From positions 1 through 41,425 of the forward strand of contig JANYFU010000419.1 in assembly GCA_025359665.1 (NCBI GenBank): a stretch of 41,425 nt of DNA, in the 5' to 3' direction. This document shows positions 24,323 through 33,254 of this stretch, piece by piece. This DNA comes from Caulobacteraceae bacterium. Lineage in GTDB: Bacteria > Pseudomonadota > Alphaproteobacteria > Caulobacterales > Caulobacteraceae. Numbering within the stretch: the first letter of the stretch is position 1; each line of letters opens with the position of its first letter. Below the pieces are notes generated by a model. That model worked only from the letters and a program-made list of their open reading frames with translations. It searched no databases and had not been told where the DNA came from. A program made the translations under genes and the position numbers.

Positions 24323-25870
24323 ATGTCCGACCCCACCGAAGCCGCCCAGGCCGGTTCGAACCTCGCCACTTTGGAAAAGCCCGCGAGTGTGCAGCCGATC
24401 GAGGGCGCTGGCTGTCACGCTGGCGCCGATGAGATGAAGAAGGCCGCCACCAGCGCCGGCAAATCGGAAATCCTGGAGCGCTATGCCGTCGACTACCCCA
24501 AGGGGCCACACGATCAGCCACAAAGCATGTGCCCGGCGTTCGGGTCCCTGCGCGTGGGTCTGCGGATGCGGCGCACCGCGACGATCCTGTCGGGGTCGGC
24601 CTGCTGCGTCTATGGCCTGACCTTCACTTCGCATTTCTATGGCGCCCGCCGCACGGTGGGCTATGTGCCGTTCAACTCCGAGACCCTGGTCACCGGCAAG
24701 CTGTTCGAGGACATCCGCGAGGCGGTGTTCCAGATCGCCGACCCGGCGCTCTACGACACAGTGATTGTCACCAATCTGTGCGTGCCCACAGCCTCGGGCG
24801 TGCCGCTCCAGCTGTTGCCGAAAGAAATTAACGGCGTGCGGATCATCGGCATCGACGTGCCGGGATTTGGCGTTCCCACCCATGCCGAGGCCAAGGACGT
24901 GCTGGCCGGGGCGATGTTGAAATATGCGCGTGGCGAGGCGGAACAGGGTCCTGTCGCCGCGCCGCGCGAACAGTCCGACAAGCCGACCATCACCCTGCTG
25001 GGCGAAATGTTCCCGGCCGATCCCGTTGGCATCGGCATGATGCTGGCGCCGTTGGGCCTCGCGGCCGGTCCGGTCGTGCCGACCCGGGAATGGCGCGAAC
25101 TCTATGCGGCGCTGGATTGCGCGGCGGTGGCCGCCATCCACCCGTTCTACACCGCTTCGGTGCGGGAGTTCACGGCGGCGGGGCGCAAGGTGGTCGGGTC
25201 CGCGCCGGTCGGGCGGGATGGGACGGCCGCATGGCTCGACGCCATCGGCGCGGCCTGCGGCGTGGCGCAATCTCGGATCGACGCTTCCAAGAACAAGTTC
25301 CTGCCGGCGATTCAGGATGCTCTGGCCGCCGCGCCGATCAAGGGCCGGATCACCGTCAGCGGCTATGAAGGTTCGGAACTGCTGGTGGCCCGGCTGCTGA
25401 TCGAGAGCGGCGCGGACGTTCCGTACGTGGGCTCGGCCTGCCCGCGCACCGTCTGGTCCGATCCGGACCGTGAATGGCTGGAAGCTCGCGGGGTGCGGGT
25501 GCAATTCCGCGCGTCCCTGGAGCATGACATCGCCGCGGTCGAGGAGTTCGGCCCCGACCTCGCCATCGGCACCACGCCGGTGGTGCAGCACGCCAAGCAG
25601 AAGTCGATACCCGCGCTCTATTTCACCAATCTGATCTCGGCCCGCCCTCTGATGGGTCCGGCCGGCGCCGGGTCCCTGGCGCAGGTGATCAACGGGGCCC
25701 TGGCCAACAAAGGCCGGTTCGAGGCGATGAGCGCCTTCTTCGATGGGGTCGGCGTCGGCCACGCTACCGGCGTATGGGAAGATACCCCCGTCGATAGGCC
25801 CGAGTTCAAGGCCCGCTACGTCAAGACCGCGGCGGCTCTGCGCGCCCAGGAAGAGGCCGTGGGCACGTGA
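24323..25870 (+). CDS. bchY: Chlorophyllide a reductase subunit Y
   Basis: A 515-residue NifD-like subunit that with BchZ holds a [4Fe-4S] cluster and the chlorophyllide site. Conserved cysteines occur in [17 protein letters not shown] and [11 protein letters not shown], then [21 protein letters not shown] 24323 is chosen because AGGA lies eight bases upstream; an ATG at 24308 sits only two bases behind GGAGG. The stop overlaps the bchZ GTG. Directly behind bchX (23-base gap), in one operon. Confidence 0.95.
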   Translation: MSDPTEAAQAGSNLATLEKPASVQPIEGAGCHAGADEMKKAATSAGKSEILERYAVDYPKGPHDQPQSMCPAFGSLRVGLRMRRTATILSGSACCVYGLTFTSHFYGARRTVGYVPFNSETLVTGKLFEDIREAVFQIADPALYDTVIVTNLCVPTASGVPLQLLPKEINGVRIIGIDVPGFGVPTHAEAKDVLAGAMLKYARGEAEQGPVAAPREQSDKPTITLLGEMFPADPVGIGMMLAPLGLAAGPVVPTREWRELYAALDCAAVAAIHPFYTASVREFTAAGRKVVGSAPVGRDGTAAWLDAIGAACGVAQSRIDASKNKFLPAIQDALAAAPIKGRITVSGYEGSELLVARLLIESGADVPYVGSACPRTVWSDPDREWLEARGVRVQFRASLEHDIAAVEEFGPDLAIGTTPVVQHAKQKSIPALYFTNLISARPLMGPAGAGSLAQVINGALANKGRFEAMSAFFDGVGVGHATGVWEDTPVDRPEFKARYVKTAAALRAQEEAVGT

Positions 25871-27309
25871 CCCTGATCCTCGATCACGACAGGGCCGGCG
25901 GCTATTGGGGCGCGGTCTATGCGTTCACCGCCATCAAGGGCCTGCAGGTGATCATCGATGGCCCGGTGGGCTGTGAGAACCTGCCAGTCACCTCGGTGCT
26001 GCACTATACCGATGGCCTGCCGCCACACGAACTGCCCATCGTGGTCACGGGGCTGGGCGAGGAGGAACTCGGCCAGACCGGCACCGAGGGCGCCATGAAG
26101 CGCGCCTGGCGCACCCTGGACCGTGACCTGCCCGCCGTGGTGGTGACCGGCTCGATCGCCGAGATGATCGGCGGCGGCGTGACACCCGAGGGCACCAACA
26201 TCGCCAGGTTCCTCCCTCGGACGATCGATGAAGACCAGTGGCAGAGCGCCAACCGCGCCCTGACATGGCTGTGGACCCAGTTCGGTCCGAAGAAATCGAT
26301 CAAGGCCCGGCCTCGCAAGGATGGCGAAGCGCCGAAGGTCAACATCATCGGGCCGATCTACGGCATGTTCAACATGAACTCCGACCTGGCCGAGATTCGC
26401 CGCCTAATCGAAGGTATCGGCGCCCAGGTCAATATGGTCTTCCCGATGGGCAGCCATCTTGCCGATGTGCGCAAGTTGGCCGACGCCGAGGTCAATGTCT
26501 GTCTGTATCGCGAGTTCGGCCGCCAACTGTGTGAGGCGCTGGAGCGGCCCTATCTGCAGGCGCCGATCGGGCTGGATTCGACCACCAAGTTTCTGCGCAT
26601 GCTCGGCGAGATGCTTGGGCTCGACCCCGAACCGTTCATCGAGCGCGAGAAACACACCACCATCAAGCCAATCTGGGATCTGTGGCGGTCGGTGACCCAG
26701 GATTTCTTCGGCACCGCCAGCTTCGCCATCGTCGCCAACGAGACTTACGCCCGGGGCGTGCGCAACTTCCTTGAGACCGAAATGGGCATGCCTTGCGCGT
26801 TCTCGTTCTCGCGCACCGCGGGCGTAAAGCCCGACAACGCCGCGGTCCAGAAGGCCCTGCGCGAGACACCGCCGCTTATGATGTTCGGCAGCGTCAATGA
26901 GCGGATGTATATGGTCGAGGCAGGCACGCGGGCCACTTGGATCCCGGCTTCGTTCCCCGGCGCCATCATCCGCCGGCACACTGGCACGCCGTTCATGGGC
27001 TATTCGGGCGCCACCTACCTGATTCAGGAAGTCTGCAACGCGCTGTTCCACATCCTGCCACTGGGTTCGCAGATGGACCGGGTGGAGGCGACGCCGGTGC
27101 GGCGCCACGTCGAACTGGCCTGGGATGACGCGGCCAAGGCCGCGCTTGATCGCCTGGTCGAGGCCCAGCCGATTCTGGTGCGGATCTCGGCGGCCAAGCG
27201 CCTGAGAGACGCGGCCGAGCGCGGCGCGCGGCTGGCTGGCGAGACCATGGTTTCCATCGACCGCGTGGGCCTCGCCCACGCGGGGCTGATGGAGGGACAG
27301 GCGGCATGA
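25867..27309 (+). CDS. bchZ: Chlorophyllide a reductase subunit Z
   Basis: A 480-residue NifK-like subunit. It opens [20 protein letters not shown] and carries the cluster cysteine in [11 protein letters not shown], then [13 protein letters not shown] and the [12 protein letters not shown] segment. The C-terminal tail ([17 protein letters not shown]) contains the residues implicated in substrate binding, and the last 60 residues are helical. GTG start overlaps the bchY stop (GTGA), and its own stop overlaps the ATG of a 42-codon ORF. Confidence 0.96.
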   Translation: MTLILDHDRAGGYWGAVYAFTAIKGLQVIIDGPVGCENLPVTSVLHYTDGLPPHELPIVVTGLGEEELGQTGTEGAMKRAWRTLDRDLPAVVVTGSIAEMIGGGVTPEGTNIARFLPRTIDEDQWQSANRALTWLWTQFGPKKSIKARPRKDGEAPKVNIIGPIYGMFNMNSDLAEIRRLIEGIGAQVNMVFPMGSHLADVRKLADAEVNVCLYREFGRQLCEALERPYLQAPIGLDSTTKFLRMLGEMLGLDPEPFIEREKHTTIKPIWDLWRSVTQDFFGTASFAIVANETYARGVRNFLETEMGMPCAFSFSRTAGVKPDNAAVQKALRETPPLMMFGSVNERMYMVEAGTRATWIPASFPGAIIRRHTGTPFMGYSGATYLIQEVCNALFHILPLGSQMDRVEATPVRRHVELAWDDAAKAALDRLVEAQPILVRISAAKRLRDAAERGARLAGETMVSIDRVGLAHAGLMEGQAA

Positions 27310-27434
27310 TCGCCGGTTCATTCGATGGGCGGGCGGAGTCCAGCCGGCTCACGAGAAATGTCGCGGTGATAACCTTCGCGGCAGGCATCGCTGTTCACGC
27401 GAATCCGGCGGTCGGCCAAGCAACAGCGGGATAG
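27306..27434 (+). CDS. 42-residue ORF in the pufQ position
   Basis: An ATGA junction couples this frame to the end of bchZ; it ends at TAG 27432-27434, 11 bases before pufB. It encodes 42 residues: a polar start ([17 protein letters not shown]), a hydrophobic stretch [13 protein letters not shown] and a short tail. In Rhodobacter this slot holds PufQ (about 74 residues, one membrane helix). The sequence does not look like PufQ and the hydrophobic part is short, so it could be an unrelated peptide, a decayed PufQ or a coupling device for pufB. The coding status is uncertain. Confidence 0.45.
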   Translation: MIAGSFDGRAESSRLTRNVAVITFAAGIAVHANPAVGQATAG

Positions 27435-27445
27435 GAGGAAGAGTT

Positions 27446-27676
27446 ATGGCGGAAAGAGATGCGAGTACAGGCAGCTTGTCGGGCCTGACCGAGGCCGAAG
27501 CAAAAGAGTTTCATCGGATCTTCCTGGGGAGCCTTGTTCTCTTCGTGGCGATCGCGGTGACCGCGCACATCCTGGTGTGGGCGTGGCGTCCGTGGCTTCC
27601 CGGTGAACACGGCTATACCGAACTGACCACCGGCGTGAAGATGGCCAGCCAACTGGCCCTCGCGCACTTCGCATAA
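27446..27676 (+). CDS. pufB: Light-harvesting 1 beta chain with C-terminal extension
   Basis: A 76-residue LH1 beta polypeptide: [14 protein letters not shown] at the cytoplasmic face, one transmembrane helix, axial His41 for B875-type bacteriochlorophyll in [14 protein letters not shown]. Most LH1 beta chains stop near the WRPWLP segment; here about 24 residues ([11 protein letters not shown]...) follow, ending in a weakly hydrophobic [20 protein letters not shown] precedes the ATG. It is 12 bases before pufA. Confidence 0.95.
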   Translation: MAERDASTGSLSGLTEAEAKEFHRIFLGSLVLFVAIAVTAHILVWAWRPWLPGEHGYTELTTGVKMASQLALAHFA

Positions 27677-27688
27677 GGGAGAGAAACA

Positions 27689-27901
27689 ATGTGGAGAATC
27701 TGGCTACTTTTTGATCCGCGCCGCGTCCTTGTCGCGCTGTTCACCTTTCTGTTCGGCCTCGCCGTGCTCATTCACTTCATCGTGCTCAGCACCCCGCGGT
27801 TCAACTGGATCGAAGGTCCAACCGCGAAGAAGCCGGCGCCGGCGGCGGCCGCGCAAATGCCCAATCTCGATCCGGCCAGGGCGCCGGTCAAAGCCGCCTG
27901 A
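27689..27901 (+). CDS. pufA: Light-harvesting 1 alpha chain
   Basis: A 70-residue LH1 alpha polypeptide with [18 protein letters not shown] at the cytoplasmic side, axial His29 in LIHFIVLST and the Trp40 of RFNW that hydrogen-bonds the pigment. The common LSTDRFNW here is LSTPRFNW. An Ala/Pro/Lys-rich tail ([14 protein letters not shown]) ends the chain. It is followed by a strong RNA hairpin. Confidence 0.95.
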   Translation: MWRIWLLFDPRRVLVALFTFLFGLAVLIHFIVLSTPRFNWIEGPTAKKPAPAAAAQMPNLDPARAPVKAA

Positions 27902-27905
27902 AGGA

Positions 27906-27942
27906 AGCGGGCGTGTATCGACAAAGTTCGATACCGCCCGCT
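27906..27942 (+). promoter_or_regulatory. puf intercistronic RNA hairpin
   Basis: AGCGGGCG-T-GTATCGA pairs with TCGATAC-CGCCCGCT around a short loop, with one bulged base. It lies between pufA and pufL. In Rhodobacter a hairpin here protects the pufBA segment from 3' decay, giving more LH1 than reaction-centre mRNA. No T tract follows, so partial stabilisation is more likely than termination. Confidence 0.8.
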
Positions 27943-28003
27943 GTCCGACAATACTGAAGATCGTTTCAATTCCTTCGACGGATAACGGGCGGAGATATCG
28001 ACC

Positions 28004-28828
28004 ATGGCCCTGCTGAGTTTCGAGAGAAAATATCGTGTCAGAGGAGGTACGCTGATCGGCGGCGATCTCTTCGACTTCTGGGTCGGACCGTTCTACGTCG
28101 GATTCTTCGGCGTCACGGCAGTGTTCTTCGCCACGCTGGGAACCGCTTTGATCGTCTACGGCGCCGCGATCGGCCCAACCTGGGACATCTGGCGGATCAG
28201 CATTGATCCACCGGACGTCAGCTATGGCTTGCGGGTCGCGCCGATCAACGAAGGCGGGCTCTGGCAGATGGTCACCGCCTGCGCTCTGGGTTCCTTTATT
28301 TCCTGGGCGTTACGGGAAGTCGAAATAGCCCGGAAGCTAGGTATCGGCCTTCACGTGCCCTTCGCGTTCGGCATGGCCATATTCGCTTATTTCACGCTTG
28401 AGGTGATCCGGCCGATCCTGATGGGAGCCTGGGGCAACGCCTTCCCGTACGGCATCTTCAGCCATCTCGAGTGGGTGTCGAACACTGGCTATAAATACGT
28501 CAACTTCCACTACAACCCGGCCCACATGGTCGCCGTGTCGCTGTTTTTCACCACCACCTTCGCCCTGTCGCTGCATGGATCACTGATCCTTTCGGCGGCC
28601 AATCCGGGTGGTGGTGGCGAGGTAAAGACACCCGAACATGAAGACACTTTTTTCCGCGACGTGATGGGTTACTCGGTCGGCACACTCGGTATTCACCGGT
28701 TGGGTCTGTTCCTGGCCTTGGCGGCGGGCTTCTTTAGCGCCGTCTGTATTGTCATCAGTGGTCCGGTCTGGTCACAAGGTTGGCCGGAATGGTGGAACTG
28801 GTGGCGTAATCTTCCGATCTGGGGTTAG
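28004..28828 (+). CDS. pufL: Photosynthetic reaction centre L subunit
   Basis: A 274-residue five-helix membrane protein binding the special pair, quinones and iron. With a one-residue offset from Rhodobacter numbering, His154 and His174 ligate bacteriochlorophylls, His191 and His231 ligate the iron, and Glu213-Asp214 in EHEDTFF are the QB proton relay acids. The segment [24 protein letters not shown] is canonical. CGGAG precedes the ATG. It is 15 bases before pufM. Confidence 0.97.
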   Translation: MALLSFERKYRVRGGTLIGGDLFDFWVGPFYVGFFGVTAVFFATLGTALIVYGAAIGPTWDIWRISIDPPDVSYGLRVAPINEGGLWQMVTACALGSFISWALREVEIARKLGIGLHVPFAFGMAIFAYFTLEVIRPILMGAWGNAFPYGIFSHLEWVSNTGYKYVNFHYNPAHMVAVSLFFTTTFALSLHGSLILSAANPGGGGEVKTPEHEDTFFRDVMGYSVGTLGIHRLGLFLALAAGFFSAVCIVISGPVWSQGWPEWWNWWRNLPIWG

Positions 28829-28843
28829 GGGAAGTACGAAATC

Positions 28844-29767
28844 ATGGCCGCTTATCAAAATATCTTCACACAGGTTCAGGTCCGCGGCCCCGCCGAAATG
28901 GGTGTCGCCGTCGCCGGCGACATCCGGCGGGACGGCAAGCCCTGGTTCTTCCGCCTGCTGGGAACCTTCGGCAACGCCCAGATCGGCCCCATTCATCTGG
29001 GTATGACCGGCATCGCCTCTTTGCTGTTCGGCTTCATCGCCTTCGAGATCATCGGGCTCAATATGCTGGCTTCGGTGAAATGGAACGTTGTGGAGTTCAT
29101 CCGCCAGCTACCCTGGCTGTCGCTGCAGCCACCGCCGCCCGAATACGGTATTCAGCTGTTCCCGCCGCTGGCGCAGGGGGGCTGGTGGCTGATGGCGGGC
29201 TTCTTCCTGACCGTCTCGCTGCTGCTCTGGTGGGCGCGCACCTACGCCAGGGCCAAGGCGCTGGGCCTTGGCACCCACGTGGCCTGGGGCTTCGCCTCGG
29301 CGATCTGGCTGTATCTGGTGCTGGGCTTCATCCGCCCGCTGTTGATGGGCAGCTGGAGCGAAGCGGTGCCGTTCGGTATCTTCCCGCACCTGGACTGGGT
29401 CGGGGCCTTTTCGATCCGCTACGGTAATCTGTTCTATAATCCCTTCCACTGCTTCTCGATCGCGTTCCTCTATGGCTCTACCCTGCTGTTCGCCATGCAT
29501 GGTGCGACCATCCTGGCCGTCAGCCGCTACGGCGGCGACCGCGAGCTCGAACAGATCACCGACCGGGGCACCGCTTCCGAGCGGGCCGCCCTGTTCTGGC
29601 GCTGGACCATGGGCTTCAACGCCAGCATGGAATCCATCCACCGCTGGGCCTGGTGGTTCGCGGTCCTGACCCCCCTCTCGGGCGGCATCGGCATCCTAAT
29701 CACCGGCACTGTGGTCGATGACTGGCACAGCTGGGCCGTCGCCCACCACTACGCCTTTACCGAGTAG
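28844..29767 (+). CDS. pufM: Photosynthetic reaction centre M subunit
   Basis: A 307-residue partner of PufL. Residue numbers coincide with Rhodobacter: His182 and His202 for bacteriochlorophylls, Tyr210 near the primary electron path, and His219, Glu234 and His266 for the iron. [26 protein letters not shown] is canonical. No pufC follows: the reaction centre lacks a bound tetraheme cytochrome and needs a separate donor. A terminator comes 53 bases after the stop. Confidence 0.97.
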   Translation: MAAYQNIFTQVQVRGPAEMGVAVAGDIRRDGKPWFFRLLGTFGNAQIGPIHLGMTGIASLLFGFIAFEIIGLNMLASVKWNVVEFIRQLPWLSLQPPPPEYGIQLFPPLAQGGWWLMAGFFLTVSLLLWWARTYARAKALGLGTHVAWGFASAIWLYLVLGFIRPLLMGSWSEAVPFGIFPHLDWVGAFSIRYGNLFYNPFHCFSIAFLYGSTLLFAMHGATILAVSRYGGDRELEQITDRGTASERAALFWRWTMGFNASMESIHRWAWWFAVLTPLSGGIGILITGTVVDDWHSWAVAHHYAFTE

Positions 29768-29820
29768 GGGGGCCGAGCCTTCGCGGGAGCCGCGCCGCAT
29801 CCCGTCAATCTCAGAACATC

Positions 29821-29852
29821 AGGCCCGGGGCTTCACCGCTCCGGGCCTTTTT
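29821..29852 (+). terminator. Rho-independent terminator after pufM
   Basis: AGGCCCGGGGC and GCTCCGGGCCT pair (one G-T wobble) around CTTCACC-type loop bases, and the stem runs into TTTTT. It ends the bchXYZ-pufBALM transcript. Confidence 0.9.
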
Positions 29853-29955
29853 CATGGGTGCTGGATGATACGAGTAGCGGCTGAGTTGCGCCGCTAAGCT
29901 GGAGCCCTAACGCCCTTCAGAGGATCTCGGCCTACAGTTCGAAAAACGCCGATGG

Positions 29956-31344
29956 TCAGGCCGTGGCTTCGACGCGGCGGCGCAGCAAGGGAGCCATCGC
30001 GGCCAAGGTCACAAGCAGAAGAGCCATTTCCAGGCAATAGACCAGATCGTAACCGGCCGCGGGTCCCAATTCATTGTCCTTCAAACCACCAGCCACCAGA
30101 TCGCGAATAATACCGCCAAGAGCGATCGCCACCCCAGCGGCGGTGGCCTGTACCGCGCCCCAGGCGCCGAGCGCCAGGCCGGTCTGATCCCGCGCCGCGA
30201 GATTCATGGTGGCCGTAAGGGTGCCATGGCTGAACAGACCGCCACCGAACCCGATCAGCAATGTGCCGGCGCCGAACAGCAGGGGGTTGTGCAGCGGCGC
30301 GGCCAGGATCACCGCCATGAAGGCGGGCACGCCGACCATGGCGCCGGAACTGGCCATGCGGAACGGATCGGCGCCGCGGCTGAGAATCCGCGACGCCAAG
30401 CCAAAGCCCAGCACCGCCCCTACCGCCAGGGTGGCGGTCAATTTGGTGGTGTCGCCAACCGACAGATGCAGCACCTGGCCGCCATAGGGTTCCAGCAACA
30501 CGTCCTCCATGCTGAACGCCATGGTGCCCACGCCAACCGCGACCAGACGGCGAATGGCGTTGCCGCCGTGGATGAAACTGGCCCAGGATTGGCTGAACTC
30601 TGGCTTTGGAGCGTCGTCTAGCGCCCGTCTCGTGTGCCGCCCCTCCTGCTTCCAGACAGCGGTGGCGTTAAGGATCATGGTCAACAACGCGGCGCCCTGA
30701 ATCACCTGGATCAGCCGCCCGTTAGTGAAATCGGCAAGCAGCGCGCCGAAGACCAAGGCGCTGACGATCATGCCAAGCGCCAGGCTGACGTACATCAGGC
30801 CTACCACCTTGGGCCGGGACTCACTGGGCGCCAGGTCGGTGGCCAGGGCGAGGCCAACGGTCTGGATGGTGTGGAGACCCGCTCCCACCAGCAGAAACGA
30901 AACCCCGGCGCTGACCAGTCCGATCCATTTGGGCGCGTGGGCGGCATGATTGCTTCCCGCAAGCACGAGGATCGCGAAGGGCATGATGGCCAATCCGCCG
31001 AACTGGGCGAGGGTGCCGTTCCATATGAACGGCACCCGCCGCCAGCCAAGCGCCGATGTGTGGGTGTCGGAACGAAATCCTATTATGGCGCGGAACGGCG
31101 CGAACAGCAGCGGCAGCGAGATCATCACCGCCACCAGCGACGCCGGCACACCGAGTTCGACGATCATCACCCGGTTCAAGGTGCCCACCAGCAGGACCAG
31201 GGCCATGCCGACTGAAACCTGGAACAGGGACAGCCGCAACAGTCGCGAAAGCGGCAACTCTGGCGTCGCGGCGTCCGCGAACGGCAGAAAGCGCGGCCCC
31301 AGGCTCGCCAGCCTCCTCATCATCGCCGAACTGAGACGATTCAT
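29956..31344 (-). CDS. pucC: PucC-type light-harvesting assembly factor (BCD family)
   Basis: A 462-residue membrane protein of the PucC/LhaA/Bch2 branch of the major facilitator superfamily, about 12 helices. It begins PLSRLLRLSLFQVSVGMALVLLVGTLNRVMIVELGVPA, then GFRSDTHTSALGWRRVPFIW, which is the family signature, and EDVLLEPYGGQVLHLSVGDTT in the middle. These proteins help insert bacteriochlorophyll into antenna chains. Being third in pucB-pucA-pucC, its job is likely LH2 assembly. ATG 31344 is the family start; the upstream open frame is not coding. The Shine-Dalgarno is weak. Confidence 0.94.
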   Translation of the reverse strand: MNRLSSAMMRRLASLGPRFLPFADAATPELPLSRLLRLSLFQVSVGMALVLLVGTLNRVMIVELGVPASLVAVMISLPLLFAPFRAIIGFRSDTHTSALGWRRVPFIWNGTLAQFGGLAIMPFAILVLAGSNHAAHAPKWIGLVSAGVSFLLVGAGLHTIQTVGLALATDLAPSESRPKVVGLMYVSLALGMIVSALVFGALLADFTNGRLIQVIQGAALLTMILNATAVWKQEGRHTRRALDDAPKPEFSQSWASFIHGGNAIRRLVAVGVGTMAFSMEDVLLEPYGGQVLHLSVGDTTKLTATLAVGAVLGFGLASRILSRGADPFRMASSGAMVGVPAFMAVILAAPLHNPLLFGAGTLLIGFGGGLFSHGTLTATMNLAARDQTGLALGAWGAVQATAAGVAIALGGIIRDLVAGGLKDNELGPAAGYDLVYCLEMALLLVTLAAMAPLLRRRVEATA

Positions 31345-31392
31345 GATGTCACCGCACCCGATATTCCGGCGCGACGGCGCCGGACAAGAATA

Positions 31393-31420
31393 AGGGCCGG
31401 GATCAAGCGACCCCGGCCCT
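31393..31420 (-). promoter_or_regulatory. Hairpin between pucA and pucC
   Basis: AGGGCCGGG pairs with CCCGGCCCT around a ten-base loop; on the transcribed strand it is followed by TTATTCTT. A stem here is expected to make most transcripts stop or stabilise after pucBA, letting a minority read into pucC. Confidence 0.75.
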
Positions 31421-31448
31421 ATGTCAAACCCAAGAGGGGTGTCGCAAT

Positions 31449-31685
31449 TTAGCTCGCGGCCGGAGTCACCGGAGCGGTGGCCATGGGCGCGGCCATCGGA
31501 GCGGGAGCGGGCGCCACGGTGCTGACAGCGGCGGGCTTGGCGTTGCCTTCCCAATAGGCCGAGAACCAGGTCGTGTGGCTCAGGATGGAATAATGGACCA
31601 GCAACGCCGTCACCGCGACGGAGCCGAGGAACAGGGGCAGGCCAACGGTCGGCTTAACAACCAACCAGATTTCTTTCTGATTCAT
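31449..31685 (-). CDS. pucA: Light-harvesting 2 alpha chain
   Basis: A 78-residue LH2 alpha chain. [17 protein letters not shown] is the typical opening; Met1 would ligate B800. Axial His31 lies in [13 protein letters not shown]. Tyr44 and Trp45 in FSAYWEG are the pair that hydrogen-bonds B850, whereas B800-820 complexes carry Phe-Leu. The tail after NAKPAA is about 25 residues of Ala, Pro and Met, longer than usual. It is 12 bases behind pucB. Confidence 0.95.
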   Translation of the reverse strand: MNQKEIWLVVKPTVGLPLFLGSVAVTALLVHYSILSHTTWFSAYWEGNAKPAAVSTVAPAPAPMAAPMATAPVTPAAS

Positions 31686-31697
31686 GACTGGTTTTCC

Positions 31698-31853
31698 CTA
31701 TTTGAGCCAAGGCGTCAGGACGAACGCCAGGGCGTGGGCGGCCAGCGCGATACAGAAGAACACGCGCGCGCCATCGATCACATGCGTGTGCAGTTCTTCG
31801 GACTCGGCCCGGGTCAACCCGGTCGGCCAAACTCTATCAGCATCATTCGCCAC
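31698..31853 (-). CDS. pucB: Light-harvesting 2 beta chain
   Basis: A 51-residue LH2 beta chain: [25 protein letters not shown], then axial His40 in AAHALAF and the end TPWLK. Arg30 in DGARVF corresponds to the Arg that contacts B800. The start is GTG 31853 with GAGAGGAGA eight bases upstream; the longer ATG frame to 32009 crosses the promoter region and is rejected. It leads the pucBAC operon. Confidence 0.95.
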   Translation of the reverse strand: MANDADRVWPTGLTRAESEELHTHVIDGARVFFCIALAAHALAFVLTPWLK

Positions 31854-32245
31854 GGTACCGTCTCCTCTCAGGACCTCGGAGCGGTCTGTGCCGTATCCGA
31901 GCGTCGTTAAGTTAAGACTGCTCTGCCCAGTGGGGTTCCCCAGGCCACAGTCACCAAGTCGCGTCCTGTTCAGTTGCGGTGAACCGCGCCATCCCCAGGG
32001 CACTGTCACCCTAGCCTTACGCTTTAGGGTGTCAAGCTAGAATTACAACGGTTTTACGCTGGATGACCCTATCCGTGGGCGGCGCTGGGCGCTGAACTTG
32101 CGAAGGGCTGACCAGGGACAATATCGGGGTCCGTGACGCGCGCAAAAATCAAGCCGAACGGGAATCGAAAACAGGATTGGCGCGAATTTCGAGGCGAATC
32201 AGACACCGCCACAACGATGGCGCCACGGCGAGCTAAGCGAACCCC
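31854..32245. promoter_or_regulatory. puc control region with tandem PpsR/CrtJ sites
   Basis: This 392-base gap separates pucB from the RNase H-like gene. It holds TGTCAAGCTAGAATTACA (32030-32047), a full TGT-N12-ACA, and eight bases away TGTCACCCTAGCCTTACG (32004-32021), which lacks only the last A. A 7-base inverted repeat CACCCTA/TAGGGTG spans the pair. The sites are 150-190 bases upstream of pucB. Nothing else recognisable lies in 32048-32245; no tRNA or small ORF with a convincing start. Confidence 0.72.
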
Positions 32246-32746
32246 ATGACCACACCGATCCGCCTATGGACCTGTTCCACACATCACGCCGCCTTCCGCT
32301 GTGGCGGTTGGGCGAGCGTGCGCTCGCTCGATGGACAGCTGACCGGCACGGCCGGGGGCGAGCGAAACACTACCGCGGCGCGGATGGCGCTGGCCGGACT
32401 GGCAGCCGGCCTGGCAGACTTGCCGCCCATCAAGGCCGGTCAGCCGCCCCAGACAATCGCCATGGAGACCAATAGTCCGGCCCTCGCCGCCTTTTCGACC
32501 ACCTTGGCGACGCTGTCCGCGACCAGCGAGAAACCACCGGAGGCGGACCTCGACCTGTGGGCTCGAATCATCACCGGCGCAAAGGGGCGCCGTTTAGCCA
32601 TGACCCTGGTTTCGATGAAGCCCGAGACCGGGACCGCCTTCGTGGCCGCCTGGGCGGACCTGGCGATGGACCGAGGCAAGACCCGGGGTGCGTTCGCCAT
32701 GGCCATTCCCAGAATCAACCTGGCCAGAATGCCTGGGGTGAGATGA
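32246..32746 (+). CDS. RNase H-like protein lacking catalytic acids
   Basis: A 166-residue protein that can be aligned by eye with bacterial RNase HI over its first 80 residues: LWTCSTHHAAFRCGGWASV for the TDGS-GG strand, then GGERNTTAARMALAGLAAGL for the TTNNRMEL helix and METNSPAL for TDSQYV. At three of the four catalytic places the acid is gone: Cys10 for Asp, Ala48 for Glu, Asn76 for Asp; only Asp138 could match the fourth. An RNA/DNA-hybrid nuclease is therefore unlikely; a binding role is possible. It is monocistronic, next to the puc control region. Confidence 0.6.
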   Translation: MTTPIRLWTCSTHHAAFRCGGWASVRSLDGQLTGTAGGERNTTAARMALAGLAAGLADLPPIKAGQPPQTIAMETNSPALAAFSTTLATLSATSEKPPEADLDLWARIITGAKGRRLAMTLVSMKPETGTAFVAAWADLAMDRGKTRGAFAMAIPRINLARMPGVR

Positions 32747-32780
32747 GGGGTCCGGCGTCCACGCGACCCTCTCGACATCC

Positions 32781-32811
32781 CGATATGTCTGGTATAACAG
32801 ACTAAATATCG
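32781..32811. promoter_or_regulatory. Nested palindrome upstream of the membrane protein/HTH pair
   Basis: CGATAT-GTCTG-gtataa-CAGAC-taa-ATATCG: two perfect inverted repeats, one inside the other, 13 bases before the ATG at 32824. The central GTATAA looks like a -10 element, so a bound repressor would block the promoter. The HTH protein encoded at 33255 is the obvious candidate for autoregulation. Confidence 0.62.
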
Positions 32812-32823
32812 GGTTTATACGTC

Positions 32824-33252
32824 ATGGAGTCGGCTTTGAGTTACAACACCAAGGTTTCTCTGGCCACCGTCGTCGGTCTCGCCATGGTCTATGGGGCGTA
32901 TTTTCTGTGGGCCTGGAGGCCCGGGCACAGCGCGCCGGAGATATTCACCCACATCGTCGGCGCGGCGATCCTGCTTGTCGTGGTGATGATCGCGCTCGCC
33001 ACCGCCGTCGCGGTTCGAGAGGTCGTCATTGTGAAATCCGGTGGTCACGTCGACGAACGGGACCAAACCAATGAACTGCGCAGCGCCCGCAACGGCTACT
33101 ATGCTCTGATCAGTCTGATCTGGCCCGCGCCCTTCGTTGTCCTAGCCGGCGCTTCACCGGTGCTGCTCGCCAATCTGGCCCTGGCCGTGCTGGTCCTGGC
33201 CGAGATGGTCCATTTCGGATCGCGGGTGGTCTACGATCTGCGCGGCGCCTGA
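32824..33252 (+). CDS. Four-helix membrane protein paired with an HTH regulator
   Basis: A 142-residue integral membrane protein with helices near 12-30, 42-64, 92-110 and 112-128. Similar small proteins (DUF2178-like) often precede Cro/CI-type regulators of the YozG kind. A hydrophilic loop (KSGGHVDERDQTNELRSARNGYY) joins helices 2 and 3; the DERD-x4-R pattern is typical. The start is either ATG 32824, which has no Shine-Dalgarno, or TTG 32836 with GGAG six bases upstream. Two bases separate it from the HTH gene, so it is probably a sensor or effector partner. No enzymatic role is evident. Confidence 0.72.
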   Translation: MESALSYNTKVSLATVVGLAMVYGAYFLWAWRPGHSAPEIFTHIVGAAILLVVVMIALATAVAVREVVIVKSGGHVDERDQTNELRSARNGYYALISLIWPAPFVVLAGASPVLLANLALAVLVLAEMVHFGSRVVYDLRGA

Positions 33253-33254
33253 TC

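Noticed and set aside
29527-29767. Possible PufC or PufX start near the end of pufM
   Set aside because: No frame with a signal peptide, CxxCH or membrane helix follows pufM; a terminator does.
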